Source: Azotimanducus sp963663145 (GTDB taxonomy: Bacteria; Pseudomonadota; Gammaproteobacteria; Pseudomonadales; Azotimanducaceae). From it: 64,000 bases of DNA. The stretch covers positions 2,170,001-2,234,000 of the forward strand of contig OY760134.1 of NCBI GenBank assembly GCA_963663145.1, in the 5' to 3' direction. The position numbers were made by a program, and so were the translations under genes. Position 1 is the first letter of the stretch. Every line of letters begins with the position of its first letter. The notes under the pieces were generated by a model. The model saw only the letters and a list, made by a program, of their open reading frames with translations. It was not told the DNA's origin and made no database searches. Below are positions 53,726-61,373 of the stretch, piece after piece.

Positions 53726-54759
53726 GAGGGTTTTGCCGGAATCAGCATGGCATCGCCGTAACTATAGAAGCGGTATTCTCGTTCAATAGCGTGCCGGTAG
53801 GCGGCGCGAATGCGCGAAATACCCCCGAAGGCATACACCAGCGCGAGCAGGGATGAGCGCGGCAGGTGGAAATTGGTCAGGAGCACATCGACCGCCTGGA
53901 ATTCAAAGCCCGGTTGGATGAAGAGATCGGTCTCCCCCTCATAGCCTTGATCGGCACCCTTGGCGAAGGCGGTTTCGAGCGCCCTGGTCACAGTCGTGCC
54001 CACCGCGATGACGCGCCCACCAATCCGATGCGTTTCTTGCACTGCACGCATGGTCTCGGCGGGCACCGACATCCACTCCGAGTGCAGCGTGTTGTCCTCC
54101 AGAATCTCTTCTCGTAGCGGACTGAAGGTACCAGCGCCAATGTGCAGGGTGAGCCGTGCGATGTGCACACCTTTATCCTGCAGTTCATCGAGCATCGACT
54201 CATCAAAGTGAAGTCCTGCCGTCGGTGCTGCCACCGCGCCATCCCGCTCCGCATAGACCGTTTGATAGCGCGCCGCATCCGCCGCTTCCGGCCTGCGTCG
54301 CACATAGGGCGGCAGTGGTGTCTCACCGAGTGAGGCGAAGACCTCGGAAAGCGGTTCTTCAAACTCCACCTCAAAGAATGCCCCCTTTCGCGCAACTACA
54401 TGCGCGCGGGCGCTTCCAGGCTGTAGTCTCAATATCGAACCCGGACCGGGCGACCGACTCGCGCCAATCTGCACCAAGGCCTTGCGCTCGCCGAGAATGC
54501 GCTCCACCAGCATCTCAGCCGCGCCACCCGATTCCTTCATGGCCGGTATTCGGCCAGGAATCACCCTGGTGTCATTAAGCACCAAAAGATCATTCGGACG
54601 CAGACAGTCTCCAAGATCTCGAAACACGCGGTCTTCAACGCCGTTTGGCGTGACCACCAGCAATCGACTCAACCTGCGTTCCCTAGCCGGCACCTGCGCG
54701 ATCAGACGCTCCGGCAGGGCATAGTCGAGGTCGTCGAGGGACTCTATTTTCCGCTGCAT
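53722..54759 (-). CDS. queA: S-adenosylmethionine:tRNA ribosyltransferase-isomerase
   Basis: 345 residues. Typical blocks are LDYALPERLIAQVPARERRLSRLLV near the N terminus (broken here as LDYALPERLIAQ and VPARERRLSRLLV), NDTRVIPGRI, AAPTAGLHFDESML, LHIGAGTFSP and NFHLPRSSLLALV. QueA adds the epoxycyclopentane ring from SAM to preQ1-tRNA. First gene of queA-tgt-rluC, transcribed leftward. It starts 22 bp before the tRNA-Leu gene, which reads the other way. Confidence 0.95.
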   Translation of the reverse strand: MQRKIESLDDLDYALPERLIAQVPARERRLSRLLVVTPNGVEDRVFRDLGDCLRPNDLLVLNDTRVIPGRIPAMKESGGAAEMLVERILGERKALVQIGASRSPGPGSILRLQPGSARAHVVARKGAFFEVEFEEPLSEVFASLGETPLPPYVRRRPEAADAARYQTVYAERDGAVAAPTAGLHFDESMLDELQDKGVHIARLTLHIGAGTFSPLREEILEDNTLHSEWMSVPAETMRAVQETHRIGGRVIAVGTTVTRALETAFAKGADQGYEGETDLFIQPGFEFQAVDVLLTNFHLPRSSLLALVYAFGGISRIRAAYRHAIEREYRFYSYGDAMLIPAKPS

Positions 54760-54781
54760 CGTGGTAGCCTAATGCATTCAC

Positions 54782-54868
54782 GCCTGGGTGGCGAAATTGG
54801 CAGACGCGCCAGACTCAAAATCTGGTATGGGCAACCATGTGAGAGTTCGAGTCTCTCCCCAGGCACCA
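54782..54868 (+). tRNA. tRNA-Leu (CAA anticodon)
   Basis: An 87-nt class II tRNA. Acceptor GCCTGGG (54782-54788) pairs with CCCAGGC (54858-54864), then A and an encoded CCA. The anticodon stem CCAGA/TCTGG holds the loop CTCAAAA, giving anticodon CAA. The variable arm is long (TATGGGCAACCATGT region), and the T arm is GAGAG-TTCGAGT-CTCTC. It reads UUG codons. Confidence 0.95.
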
Positions 54869-54882
54869 GATCCTTTATAGAC

Positions 54883-55287
54883 TTAGGTGATGTCTGATAG
54901 CCAGTTCTCTATCCGAAGCCCGGGAACCCTGCGAAATTCCCGTACATTACTGGTGATCAGAGCCGCTCCAACGCTGCGTGCGTGGCCTGCTATGAGCAGA
55001 TCATTTCCGCCTATTGGTTCTCCACGAGCTGTGAGGACGTGACGAATGTCCCCATAGTGAGTGCCCGCAGGTCTATCGAAGGGAAGTACATTGAGGTCAA
55101 GGCAGAACGATTCGAGTTCAGCGGAATTCTCTTCAATCCGTGAAGAGTGTGCGACCCCGTAGCAGAGTTCAGCGTGCGTGATTGAAGAAATACACACCAT
55201 GTCCCCATGCTGCTGAAACTTGTGCCGCAACGCTTCGTGGCGTCTATTCATGATGAAAATGCAGGTGTCGGTATCAAGCATATACAT
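54883..55287 (-). CDS. vapC: VapC-family PIN toxin
   Basis: 134 residues. The PIN acidic set is visible: Asp in MLDTDTCIFIMNRR, Glu in HAELCYGVAH, Asp in IGGNDLLIAGHA, and Asn/Glu in TSNVREFRRVPGL. VapC toxins cut initiator tRNA or rRNA. The start overlaps the vapB stop (TGATG at 55287). The pair follows tRNA-Leu by 14 bp, a common position for mobile accessory genes. It appears intact. Confidence 0.9.
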   Translation of the reverse strand: MYMLDTDTCIFIMNRRHEALRHKFQQHGDMVCISSITHAELCYGVAHSSRIEENSAELESFCLDLNVLPFDRPAGTHYGDIRHVLTARGEPIGGNDLLIAGHARSVGAALITSNVREFRRVPGLRIENWLSDIT

Positions 55288-55532
55288 CAGATCAATTCAT
55301 CGCGTTTGTCCACAGGCGGTTGTTCACGGGCCGGCAAGGACGCGCGCGATTCGGAATCAAAATAGTTACCCCAGTTCTTGCCGAGCGGCCGCAATGTAAC
55401 CAAGTTTCCCTGCTTGACAATTTCCACCTCGGTAGTATCGAAGCGGCACCTGGCGGGGAGCCGCACCGCTTGGCTGCGCCCATTCCAAAAGACTTTTGCA
55501 ACCCCTTGATAATCGACTTTTGTCTCTGCCAT
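55287..55532 (-). CDS. vapB: VapB-family antitoxin (AbrB/SpoVT-type)
   Basis: 81 residues. VAKVFWNGRSQAVRLPARCRF is the swapped-hairpin AbrB DNA-binding motif (written here as VAKVFWNGRSQ and AVRLPARCRF), and the C-terminal tail DSESRASLPAREQPP should occupy the VapC active site. It neutralises the PIN toxin encoded immediately downstream and should repress the shared promoter upstream of 55532. Confidence 0.9.
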   Translation of the reverse strand: MAETKVDYQGVAKVFWNGRSQAVRLPARCRFDTTEVEIVKQGNLVTLRPLGKNWGNYFDSESRASLPAREQPPVDKRDELI

Positions 55533-55675
55533 CTTTGTTACCTCGAATTAGAAGACCTCTCAGCATCAGCAAATGTAGTATATCAAGATACGTATCATTT
55601 GAAGCGGATCTCCGGGCTCCGCCCCAGGCGCCGCATTCACGAAGAGACTTAGTATAAATTGAGCGCAACCAAAGA

Positions 55676-55885
55676 ATGCCCAAGGTGCCAAGAGTTAATC
55701 TTGCTGATCCATCCGTCGAACCCACGCACGAAGAACTGCGTGCGCTGATGAGTGCTGTCCGGGACAGCGTGGTCGCGAGGAAGCGAGAAGCGCAGTCAAA
55801 GTTTCGTCGCAGACTAGATGACGCGATTCATGGGCGCGGCGGCGATCAATCAGGTCCGCCCGACAGCCATGAACTCACACGCTGA
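55676..55885 (+). CDS. Small hypothetical protein
   Basis: 69 residues, rich in charged residues (ADPSVEPTHEELRALM, then KREAQSKFRRRLDDAIHG). It has the look of small antitoxin-like or DNA-binding accessory proteins that begin with a similar NLADPxxEPTxEEL block. I cannot assign a family. A TATAAAT-like box lies about 25 bp upstream. The frame continues in sense-like fashion after the TGA, see the next entry, so this may be only the first half of a longer gene. Confidence 0.4.
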   Translation: MPKVPRVNLADPSVEPTHEELRALMSAVRDSVVARKREAQSKFRRRLDDAIHGRGGDQSGPPDSHELTR

Positions 55886-56089
55886 TTCTCCCGCAGCTTC
55901 GACAAATCTCTAAGAAAGCTGAAAACTATCATACCCGAGCTCGAACGCGGGGACGTTTACGACAACTCCATCGAGAACGCCACGCCCGCCCTGCGGTTTC
56001 GGACAGTCAGCGGCGCAATACACAAGGTCTATGAGGAGGGGCACCATCGGGCTGATTCCCTGCGTATCCAGATGTCGCGCCTTGAGTAG
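55886..56089 (+). pseudogene. In-frame coding-like continuation after TGA
   Basis: Directly after the TGA at 55883-55885 the same frame stays open for 67 codons to TAG at 56087-56089 with strong coding character (SFDKSLRKLKTIIPELERG, ATPALRFRTVSGAIHKVYEE). It contains no plausible start near its beginning. It may be the 3' part of the preceding gene separated by a nonsense mutation, or a truncated unrelated gene. The family is not recognised. Confidence 0.35.
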
Positions 56090-56309
56090 GCGTATTCGCC
56101 TTCTTCTCGCCTGAGACATTCGCTGATGAGCTACCTTCACCGGTCCGCACGGCGTCACTTTCATTGGTTGTCTTAGGCGGCCGCTTCAATTCCTCAGGCA
56201 CCAGACCCAAGTCGCGTTCTCGGGAATCCGCACCAGCTTGACTCAGGAAGTGTCATTGGCATATATTGCCAACCCTATCTGTGTGCTTTGAGCAGGGACG
56301 AGGTCAGGC

Positions 56310-56585
56310 GTGCCAACGAGAAATGTTGTGTTAACCGAGCAGCAAGCAGCCTTCGTCGGCGAGCTAGTGAATATTGGTCGTTATCAAAACGCTAGTGAAG
56401 TGCTCCGCGACGGCTTGCGTTTGCTCGAGGACAGGCTGCAACGCCAGCGAGCCGAACTCGCTGACATTCAGGCCGGCATCATTGCAGGGTTTGACCAGGT
56501 GGAACAAAAACTGTTCGCGAAGGGATCGGGTCAAGAGGCCATTGAAAGGGCGTTCGAGAGTGCCGTCAACAAGCACCGCGCATGA
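56310..56585 (+). CDS. parD: ParD-family antitoxin
   Basis: 91 residues. The N-terminal ribbon-helix-helix is RNVVLTEQQAAFVGELVNIG followed by RYQNASEVLRDGLRLLEDR, the ParD/CC2985 signature. The C terminus is a long helix that should wrap the ParE toxin. The stop overlaps the parE start by four bases (56582-56585). It probably represses its own operon. Confidence 0.9.
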   Translation: MPTRNVVLTEQQAAFVGELVNIGRYQNASEVLRDGLRLLEDRLQRQRAELADIQAGIIAGFDQVEQKLFAKGSGQEAIERAFESAVNKHRA

Positions 56586-56920
56586 GGAGCTATAGGCTAT
56601 CGCCGCAGGCGGAGCAGTCTTTAGAGAAGATCTTTGACCGGACTATAGAACACTTTGGTATCGAGCAGGCTGCAAAGTACAAAGATCAATTGATTAGCCG
56701 TTTGTACTCCCTTTCAGAGAATGAATTGCCTCGTGGACGACCGTGCAACAACTTGCTTGCAGGAACGCGCGATACACTTGACCTTGAATACTATCGAGAG
56801 GGTCGGCACTTCATAATCTACCGAAATACTCCCCAGGAGTTATACGTGCTGGATTTTGTTCATGGCTCTCGTGACTTGGAAACCATCCTCAAGGGTTTGA
56901 GCCAGCGTGCCTCAGTCTAG
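56582..56920 (+). CDS. parE: ParE-family toxin
   Basis: 112 residues of the RelE/ParE fold: YRLSPQAEQSLEKIFDRTIE at the N terminus, GRPCNNLLAGTRDTLDLEYYREGRHFIIYR (central sheet, shown as GRPCNNLLAG and EYYREGRHFIIYR) and a C-terminal VLDFVHGSRDLETIL. ParE toxins poison DNA gyrase. The domain is complete, so the parDE pair looks functional. It lies inside the small island between tRNA-Leu and the Leu-like tRNA. Confidence 0.9.
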   Translation: MRSYRLSPQAEQSLEKIFDRTIEHFGIEQAAKYKDQLISRLYSLSENELPRGRPCNNLLAGTRDTLDLEYYREGRHFIIYRNTPQELYVLDFVHGSRDLETILKGLSQRASV

Positions 56921-56989
56921 TACGACTAGGGCTTATTAGGGAAGGCATTGCAGCATGCCGCACGTCAGGTCGCAATGTCGATCTCTACA

Positions 56990-57193
56990 ATGGATCGATT
57001 TTAGAGTAAAAACACCAACTCGATCCCCCTGTTGCACGCCGAGAGAAGTTAACCAAGTCGCGATGAGGCCAACCCTCTGATCCATCTCACCCCAACTTCT
57101 GGAGCGACTGCTGGGAAATTCAATCTCCACGATTCTATCCGGTGAGTGAATGGCCTTGAGGTGTGCCCAATTGATGCGAAAAAGGACACCCAC
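56990..57193 (-). pseudogene. Acyl-CoA synthetase (AMP-dependent ligase) fragment
   Basis: On the minus strand the stretch SWGEMDQRVGLIATWLTSLG-VQQGDRVGVFTLKS matches the start of ANL-family ligases (a Tyr/Trp-x-E-L-x-x-x-x followed by GDRVAV). The frame then degenerates and neither the AMP-binding P-loop nor the rest of the ~500-residue enzyme is present. It is a relic, probably left by a deletion or insertion associated with the toxin-antitoxin island. Confidence 0.5.
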
Positions 57194-57222
57194 TCACAAG
57201 GCCATCGGTGGGTGTCCCATTT
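57180..57222 (+). repeat. Dispersed hairpin repeat, copy 1
   Basis: Arms GGACACCCAC (57184-57193) and GTGGGTGTCC (57208-57217) are perfect 10-bp inverses around a 14-base loop, followed by CATTT. A very similar element lies at 58416-58457 in the same orientation. It could be a terminator-type or REP-like repeat. Confidence 0.6.
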
Positions 57223-57238
57223 GGCTCTGACAATCGCC

Positions 57239-57331
57239 ATGCAAGTTTTCACCGCTCGGGAAGCCAAGAACCAATTCGGACAGTTGCTGGACCGCGCTGC
57301 GAAGCGGCACTCCACCACGCCAAGTGCTTGA
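57239..57331 (+). pseudogene. Phd-family antitoxin, 5' fragment
   Basis: MQVFTAREAKNQFGQLLDRA is the exact style of a Phd/YefM N terminus. After about 22 codons the family match stops, and the frame ends eight codons later. The following bases read, in a different frame, as the inside of a PIN toxin. An internal deletion joining the antitoxin to the toxin explains this. Confidence 0.65.
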
Positions 57332-57662
57332 TGTCCTACGCAATGCCGGCGGCGTTCTGGTGTTTTCGGATGAGACATTCACAGAGGTTTATGATCGGCT
57401 GTTGAAACCGGAGTTCGATCCATAGGTCATGCGGGAGAACCGGGCCGCCCTTCTCGGTCAGCTGATCGCGGTATCCGAGTGGGTGTCGATCAGCCGCGCA
57501 ACGCTAGGCTGCCGGGATTCGGATGACGACAAACTGATTGAAACCGCATTCGTCGGAGACGCCACTTGCCTGGTAACGAGAGACCGCGACCTGCTGGACA
57601 TGCATCCGTTCAGAGGCGTTCCAATTCTCGACGTGGCAACATTTCCAAGCAGTCTGCCCTGA
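57303..57662 (+). pseudogene. PIN-family toxin, 5'-truncated with in-frame TAG
   Basis: The frame opens with SGTPPRQVLDVLRNAGGVLV, the segment that normally follows the first ~20 residues of PIN-family putative toxins (COG1569 type), so the N-terminal strand with the first catalytic Asp is gone. TAG at 57423-57425 interrupts KPEFDP and VMRENRAALLGQL, and the frame continues with CRDSDDDKLIETAFVGDATCLVTRD, here split as CRDSDDDKLIETAF and VGDATCLVTRD, to 57662. Both a deletion and a nonsense change have occurred, so it is inactive. Confidence 0.7.
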
Positions 57663-57835
57663 ACAACCCTTTTTCAGCGGTCTCTCATTCGAGAATTGGA
57701 TTGGTTCCATGAAGGGGGAATTACCAAGGAAAGTCAGAAGAAGTTGAGTCGATTGAATGCCGGGTTATGGTAAATTGCGTTTCGTGGTTCCGTCCCCAAT
57801 CGTCCGTCTCGGAAACGAAGGAGACAGGAATCCGG

Positions 57836-57933
57836 TGCCCGCGGCGAGGCTCGAACTCGCATGGCATGTAGGGTTAGCTACAGAGGCCGGGGGAGTGCGA
57901 ATCCCCTGTGTCTACCGATTCCACCACGCCGGC
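57836..57933 (-). tRNA. Leu-like class II tRNA with CGC anticodon (tRNA or pseudo-tRNA)
   Basis: Reading leftward from 57933: acceptor GCCGGCG pairs with CGCGGGC at six of seven positions (G4-G69 mismatch). The D arm is leucine-type (TGGTGGAATCGGTAGACAC). The anticodon stem GGGGA/TCCCC is perfect, and its loop TTCGCAC gives anticodon CGC. The long variable arm contains TGTAG/CTACA, and the T arm GCGAG-TTCGAGC-CTCGC is perfect. The 3' end is A-CCG rather than ACCA. CGC belongs to alanine, but this body is leucine/serine-like. It may be a decayed tRNA-Leu(CAA) whose loop has changed, or an unusual tRNA. Confidence 0.7.
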
Positions 57934-57955
57934 GCTCGTCACTGGGACGAGCGCC
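57931..57955 (+). terminator. Hairpin next to the Leu-like tRNA
   Basis: GGCGCTCGTC (57931-57940) and GACGAGCGCC (57946-57955) are perfect 10-bp arms around ACTGG, followed by CTCTATATTT on the plus strand. It resembles an intrinsic terminator for rightward transcription and overlaps the first three bases of the tRNA on the other strand. Confidence 0.4.
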
Positions 57956-58519
57956 CTCTATATTTAGGGCGGGGGCGATTCGGCCGAAGCGGCTGAAATC
58001 CTCGTTCGCGACCAGCGCCCGCCTCTGTCGGCACCCTTTGACAGTTCCCCGTCAATGCGGGAGGAAACCCTTTGTTCGCCTGCAAATTCTTGTTTCATAA
58101 AGGGAAAGTGGTCCGCGGTTGGAGTCGGGAATCGCTCCCTGCGCGTTCCGTCTCAGCGCGCCCGCCGGATTCGGCACCCGAAATAGCCAAACGCTCACGT
58201 CAAAAAGAGACATGTCGCACAAGAAGTCGGCTCGATGTCTCACACGGCCCGGTTCCAATCGGAGCGCCCTGCGCTTGCTTGCTCTTTTGACACCTGCGCA
58301 AGGGGAAGTTTTTCTCCTTCCTCGATCAAGGCCAGAAGTATCTATTTGCAGCTCGAATCAGAAGGGCGCCCCAAGACTCACCGCGGCTGTGGCGATTATG
58401 AATCCCCGATGCGAGAAAGAACACCCACCCACAAGACCATCGGTGGGGGTCCCATTTCCACGCGAGTCTGTGGAGCGCGAATAAATGTCATGCGAGCATT
58501 GCTGTTCCATCCGCAGGAC
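57956..58519. other. Gene-free stretch before the enoyl-CoA hydratase
   Basis: No supported gene. Several open frames exist on both strands, but they carry the peptide style (for example IPDSNRGP) typical of spurious frames near tRNA genes. The only structured element is the second copy of the dispersed hairpin repeat at 58416-58457, close to the 3' end of the leftward enoyl-CoA hydratase gene. Confidence 0.4.
58416..58457 (+). repeat. Dispersed hairpin repeat, copy 2
   Basis: It matches copy 1 at 57180 over about 42 bases with a few substitutions and a one-base gap (ACACCCACCC, then CATCGGTGGGGGTCCCATTT). The stem is imperfect here (one arm reads GTGGGGGTCC). It lies 63 bp past the 3' end of the leftward enoyl-CoA hydratase gene, where a terminator would be expected. 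Confidence 0.55.
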
Positions 58520-59329
58520 CTACACAGGCGATTCCGGATCGAAATCCGGTTTACGCTTCTCCTTCAGTGCCGCCAATCCTTCGCGTGCTTCGACACCTGT
58601 GAAGCCGAGCATCTCGAAGGCGGTTGATGCGTCGAAGGCCGGCCCCATCATGCGATACCAGTTGTTGAGCGCGTATTTGGTCCAGCGGATGGCGTTTGGC
58701 GCACCCGCCGCCAAGCGAGTCGCCACCTCAATCGACTTGGCTTCAAGTTCACTATCCTCAACGCACAGGGACACGAGTCCGTGCCTCTCGGCATCCTCAC
58801 CATTGATGGGTTCGCACAAGAGCAACAGATACTTGGCCTTGGCCATACCGCAAAGCAGCGGCCAGTTGATGATCGCCGAATCACCGGCGGCGACGCCCAA
58901 GCGCGTATGACCATCCACGATGCGCGCCGATTTGCCGGCGATTGAGATGTCGGCGAGCAACGCGGCCACAAGGCCCGCACCCACCGCGACACCATTGATG
59001 GCAGACACGATCGGCTTGTTGCAGTTGATGATGTTGTAAACAAGATCGCGCGCCTCCTTCCAAGTCTGCAATCGCGACTCTTCGCTCTGCGTGTTCTCTT
59101 CGATCAACCCAAAGTCCCCGCCCGAGGAAAAGGCTTTGCCTTTGCCCGTCAATATGACCACGCTGATGTCCGGATCATCGTCGATATCGCGCCAAATGTA
59201 GGTGAATTGACTGTGCCCTCCCTTGTCCAGCGAGTTCAGCGTCTTGGGATTGTTCAGGGTGATTCGAAGCACCCGGTCCGCAGGCCGGTCGAAGTCAAAA
59301 TGGGTGTATCTGGCGTAGCGGTCGGTCAT
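58520..59329 (-). CDS. Enoyl-CoA hydratase/isomerase family protein
   Basis: 269 residues of the crotonase superfamily from ATG 59329 (MTDRYARYTHF). The first oxyanion-hole segment is FSSGGDFGLIEE, and the second is AINGVAVGAGLVAALLADIS. DGHTRLGVAAGDSAIINWPLL is the substrate-side region. The catalytic Glu positions of standard hydratases are not clearly conserved, so the reaction may be hydration, isomerisation or thioester hydrolysis. An acyl-CoA dehydrogenase gene lies just upstream on the same strand (69 bp gap), suggesting a shared fatty-acid or acyl-CoA degradation step. Confidence 0.86.
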   Translation of the reverse strand: MTDRYARYTHFDFDRPADRVLRITLNNPKTLNSLDKGGHSQFTYIWRDIDDDPDISVVILTGKGKAFSSGGDFGLIEENTQSEESRLQTWKEARDLVYNIINCNKPIVSAINGVAVGAGLVAALLADISIAGKSARIVDGHTRLGVAAGDSAIINWPLLCGMAKAKYLLLLCEPINGEDAERHGLVSLCVEDSELEAKSIEVATRLAAGAPNAIRWTKYALNNWYRMMGPAFDASTAFEMLGFTGVEAREGLAALKEKRKPDFDPESPV

Positions 59330-59398
59330 GGAAGTCTTAGTTCCCACCAGACCCCGAGCTTCTGCAACTCATTGCGCTGGAACACTTCCCGTCGGGCT

Positions 59399-60694
59399 TC
59401 ACTCGGCCGCCACCTCCAGTTCAATCGCATGCGCAAACTTCTTCAGCGCCGCTTGGCGAAGCTTCGGGAGATGCGTTGTCGGGAAGACATCATCGGTGCC
59501 GCGATACTCACCCAGCACCTGGCGGGCCACCGTCACCTTGTGGACTTCCGTGGGCCCGTCGGCGAGCGCCATGTGAAACGAGTCGATCACCCCAGCCGCG
59601 AAGGGCATCTCGTTGGAGGCGCCAAGCGACCCGTGCAGTTGCAGCGCCCTAGAATAGACATCGTGGTACACGGTTGGCATCAGCGCCTTGACCGCCGAGA
59701 TGTCCTTGCGTACGCGGCGATAGTCCTTGTAGCGGTCGATGCGCCATGCGGTGCGCAGCACGAGCAGCCTGAACTGCTCGATTTGCAGCCAGGAATCGGC
59801 GATCTTCTCCTGCACCATTTGCTTCTGTGCGAGGACTTCGCCTTGGGTTTCCCGCGAAAGGACCCGCTCGCACATCTGGTCAAACGCCGAGCGCACCTTA
59901 CCGACCGTGCGCATGGCATGGTGAATGCGTCCACCGCCCAAGCGTGTCTGCGCCACGACGAATCCTTGTCCGATTTCCCCCAAGAGATGATCCTTGGGGA
60001 TTCGCACATCGGAATAGCGCAGGTAGCCGTGACTACCCTCGCGCGTTTCAAGACCAACGGCCACGCTGCGCAGGATCTCAACGCCGGGTGTTTCGCGCGG
60101 CACGATGAACATGGACATGCGCTGATAGGGTGGCGCTTCCGGGTCGGTCACGGCCATGAGAATCAAGAAGGACGCGTAGCGCGCGTTGGATGAGAACCAC
60201 TTCTCGCCATTGATCACCCACTCGTCACCAACCAGCTCCGCCCGGCACTTGAAGACCTTGGGATCCGCCCCACCCTGCGGTTCGGTCATGGAATAGCAGG
60301 AAACGATTTCGTTCTTGAGCAGTGGCTCAAGGTATCTTTCCTTCTGTTGCGGCGTACCGTAGTGCGCCAAGATTTCGGCATTGCCAGAGTCGGGTGCCTG
60401 GCAGCCGAAGACCGTCGGCGCATGCGGCGCCCTGCCGAGAATCTCGTTCATCAGGGCGAGCTTGAGCTGTCCATAGCCTTGCCCGCCGAGTTCGGGCCCC
60501 AAGTGACAGGCCCAAAGCCCGCGACGTTGAACCTCCTCCTGCAATGGCCGGATCAGGCGTTCGCGATTGGGGTCTCTGAGGTCATAGGGGCTGCCCAACA
60601 CGAATTGCAATGGGACCACTTCCTCAGTGACAAACTCGTCTATCCAATCGAGTTCCTTCTGAAACTCTGGGTCGGTCTCAAACTCCCAGCTCAT
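59399..60694 (-). CDS. Acyl-CoA dehydrogenase family protein
   Basis: 431 residues. The N-terminal helical domain has LGPELGGQGYGQLKLALMNE; the middle beta domain has the FAD-contact motif CYSMTEPQGGADP and INGEKWFSSNARY; the C-terminal domain has LHGSLGASNEMPFA near the end. It resembles the ACAD10/11-like group, in which the catalytic base position differs from short-chain enzymes. It oxidises an acyl-CoA with FAD, passing electrons to ETF. It probably shares a transcript with the enoyl-CoA hydratase downstream. Confidence 0.88.
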   Translation of the reverse strand: MSWEFETDPEFQKELDWIDEFVTEEVVPLQFVLGSPYDLRDPNRERLIRPLQEEVQRRGLWACHLGPELGGQGYGQLKLALMNEILGRAPHAPTVFGCQAPDSGNAEILAHYGTPQQKERYLEPLLKNEIVSCYSMTEPQGGADPKVFKCRAELVGDEWVINGEKWFSSNARYASFLILMAVTDPEAPPYQRMSMFIVPRETPGVEILRSVAVGLETREGSHGYLRYSDVRIPKDHLLGEIGQGFVVAQTRLGGGRIHHAMRTVGKVRSAFDQMCERVLSRETQGEVLAQKQMVQEKIADSWLQIEQFRLLVLRTAWRIDRYKDYRRVRKDISAVKALMPTVYHDVYSRALQLHGSLGASNEMPFAAGVIDSFHMALADGPTEVHKVTVARQVLGEYRGTDDVFPTTHLPKLRQAALKKFAHAIELEVAAE

Positions 60695-60766
60695 GGGTCA
60701 GTGCTCCTTGATACGACACAATTCGGCAGAATAGCAGTAATCTCGCTCAAGGATTGAAGCACCTCA

Positions 60767-61237
60767 ATGCGCCGACCGCCTCATTCTCAGATGTACTTAC
60801 TTTGGCTGCTGGTTTCGATCACCTGCAACGCTTGCGACGGCGCGGACCGGCAGGTCTTGTGTATTCGCTCTCTTGACGGCGAAACGCACGAGTTTCGCGT
60901 CGAACTTGCCTTGACCGAAGAGGCTCGTCGCCAGGGGCTCATGCACCGTACGGAGCTCGCTCAAGACCAAGGCATGCTGTTCGACTTTGAGACCCCGCAA
61001 CCCGTCAGCATGTGGATGAAGAACACGCCGCTTTCTTTGGACATGCTGTTTATTGCGCAGTCAGGGCGCATCCTACGGATTGAGCGGGACACAACGCCCT
61101 TTTCATTGCGCTCAATTTCCTCGGTTCGACCGGTTCGCGGCGTGCTCGAAATCCTTGGTGGCACGACTGATCGGCTGAATATTCGCGTCGGCGATCAGGT
61201 AGTACATCCCATGTTCGGAGGGGCTTGCGAACCATAG
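60767..61237 (+). CDS. DUF192 protein, probably exported
   Basis: 156 residues. A hydrophobic start (MYLLWLLVSITCNAC from the second Met) suggests a signal peptide or lipoprotein anchor. The DUF192 core follows: LTEEARRQGLMHRTELAQDQGMLF (broken here as LTEEARRQGLMHR and TELAQDQGMLF), SMWMKNTPLSLDMLFI and VLEILGGTTDRLNI. The family is small, often secreted, and of uncertain function. It is a single gene divergent from the acyl-CoA dehydrogenase. Confidence 0.85.
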   Translation: MRRPPHSQMYLLWLLVSITCNACDGADRQVLCIRSLDGETHEFRVELALTEEARRQGLMHRTELAQDQGMLFDFETPQPVSMWMKNTPLSLDMLFIAQSGRILRIERDTTPFSLRSISSVRPVRGVLEILGGTTDRLNIRVGDQVVHPMFGGACEP

Positions 61238-61373
61238 CTGAATCAGTTGACGCGAACGGCGCGAATAAGGATGATGCGCGGCTTGGAGAGCACTTCTCGT
61301 CGCGGCTGACAGCGGCTGTCAGGCGTCGACTGGGGGCTTTATTGACTACCACGCGCTGATAAGGAATATATCC

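Noticed and set aside
56007..56210. Minus-strand open frame LVPEELKRPPKTTNES
   Set aside because: It has low-complexity Ser/Gly/Pro content, no RBS, and overlaps the coding-like plus-strand segment ending at 56089.
7747..57662. Possible alternative genetic code, because several genes contain in-frame stops
   Set aside because: The interrupting codons are TGA (8050, 55883), TAA and TAG (33770-33810) and TAG (57423), all in accessory genes, while core genes such as rho, aceA, hemC and cas9 use ordinary stops and have none inside. Decay explains this better.
57757..57996. Plus-strand open frame VPAARLELAWHVG
   Set aside because: It is the antisense shadow of the Leu-like tRNA.
58052..58258. 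Minus-strand open frame with IPDSNRGPLSL
   Set aside because: This peptide style is well known from spurious frames annotated at tRNA and gene borders; no family, start or RBS supports it.
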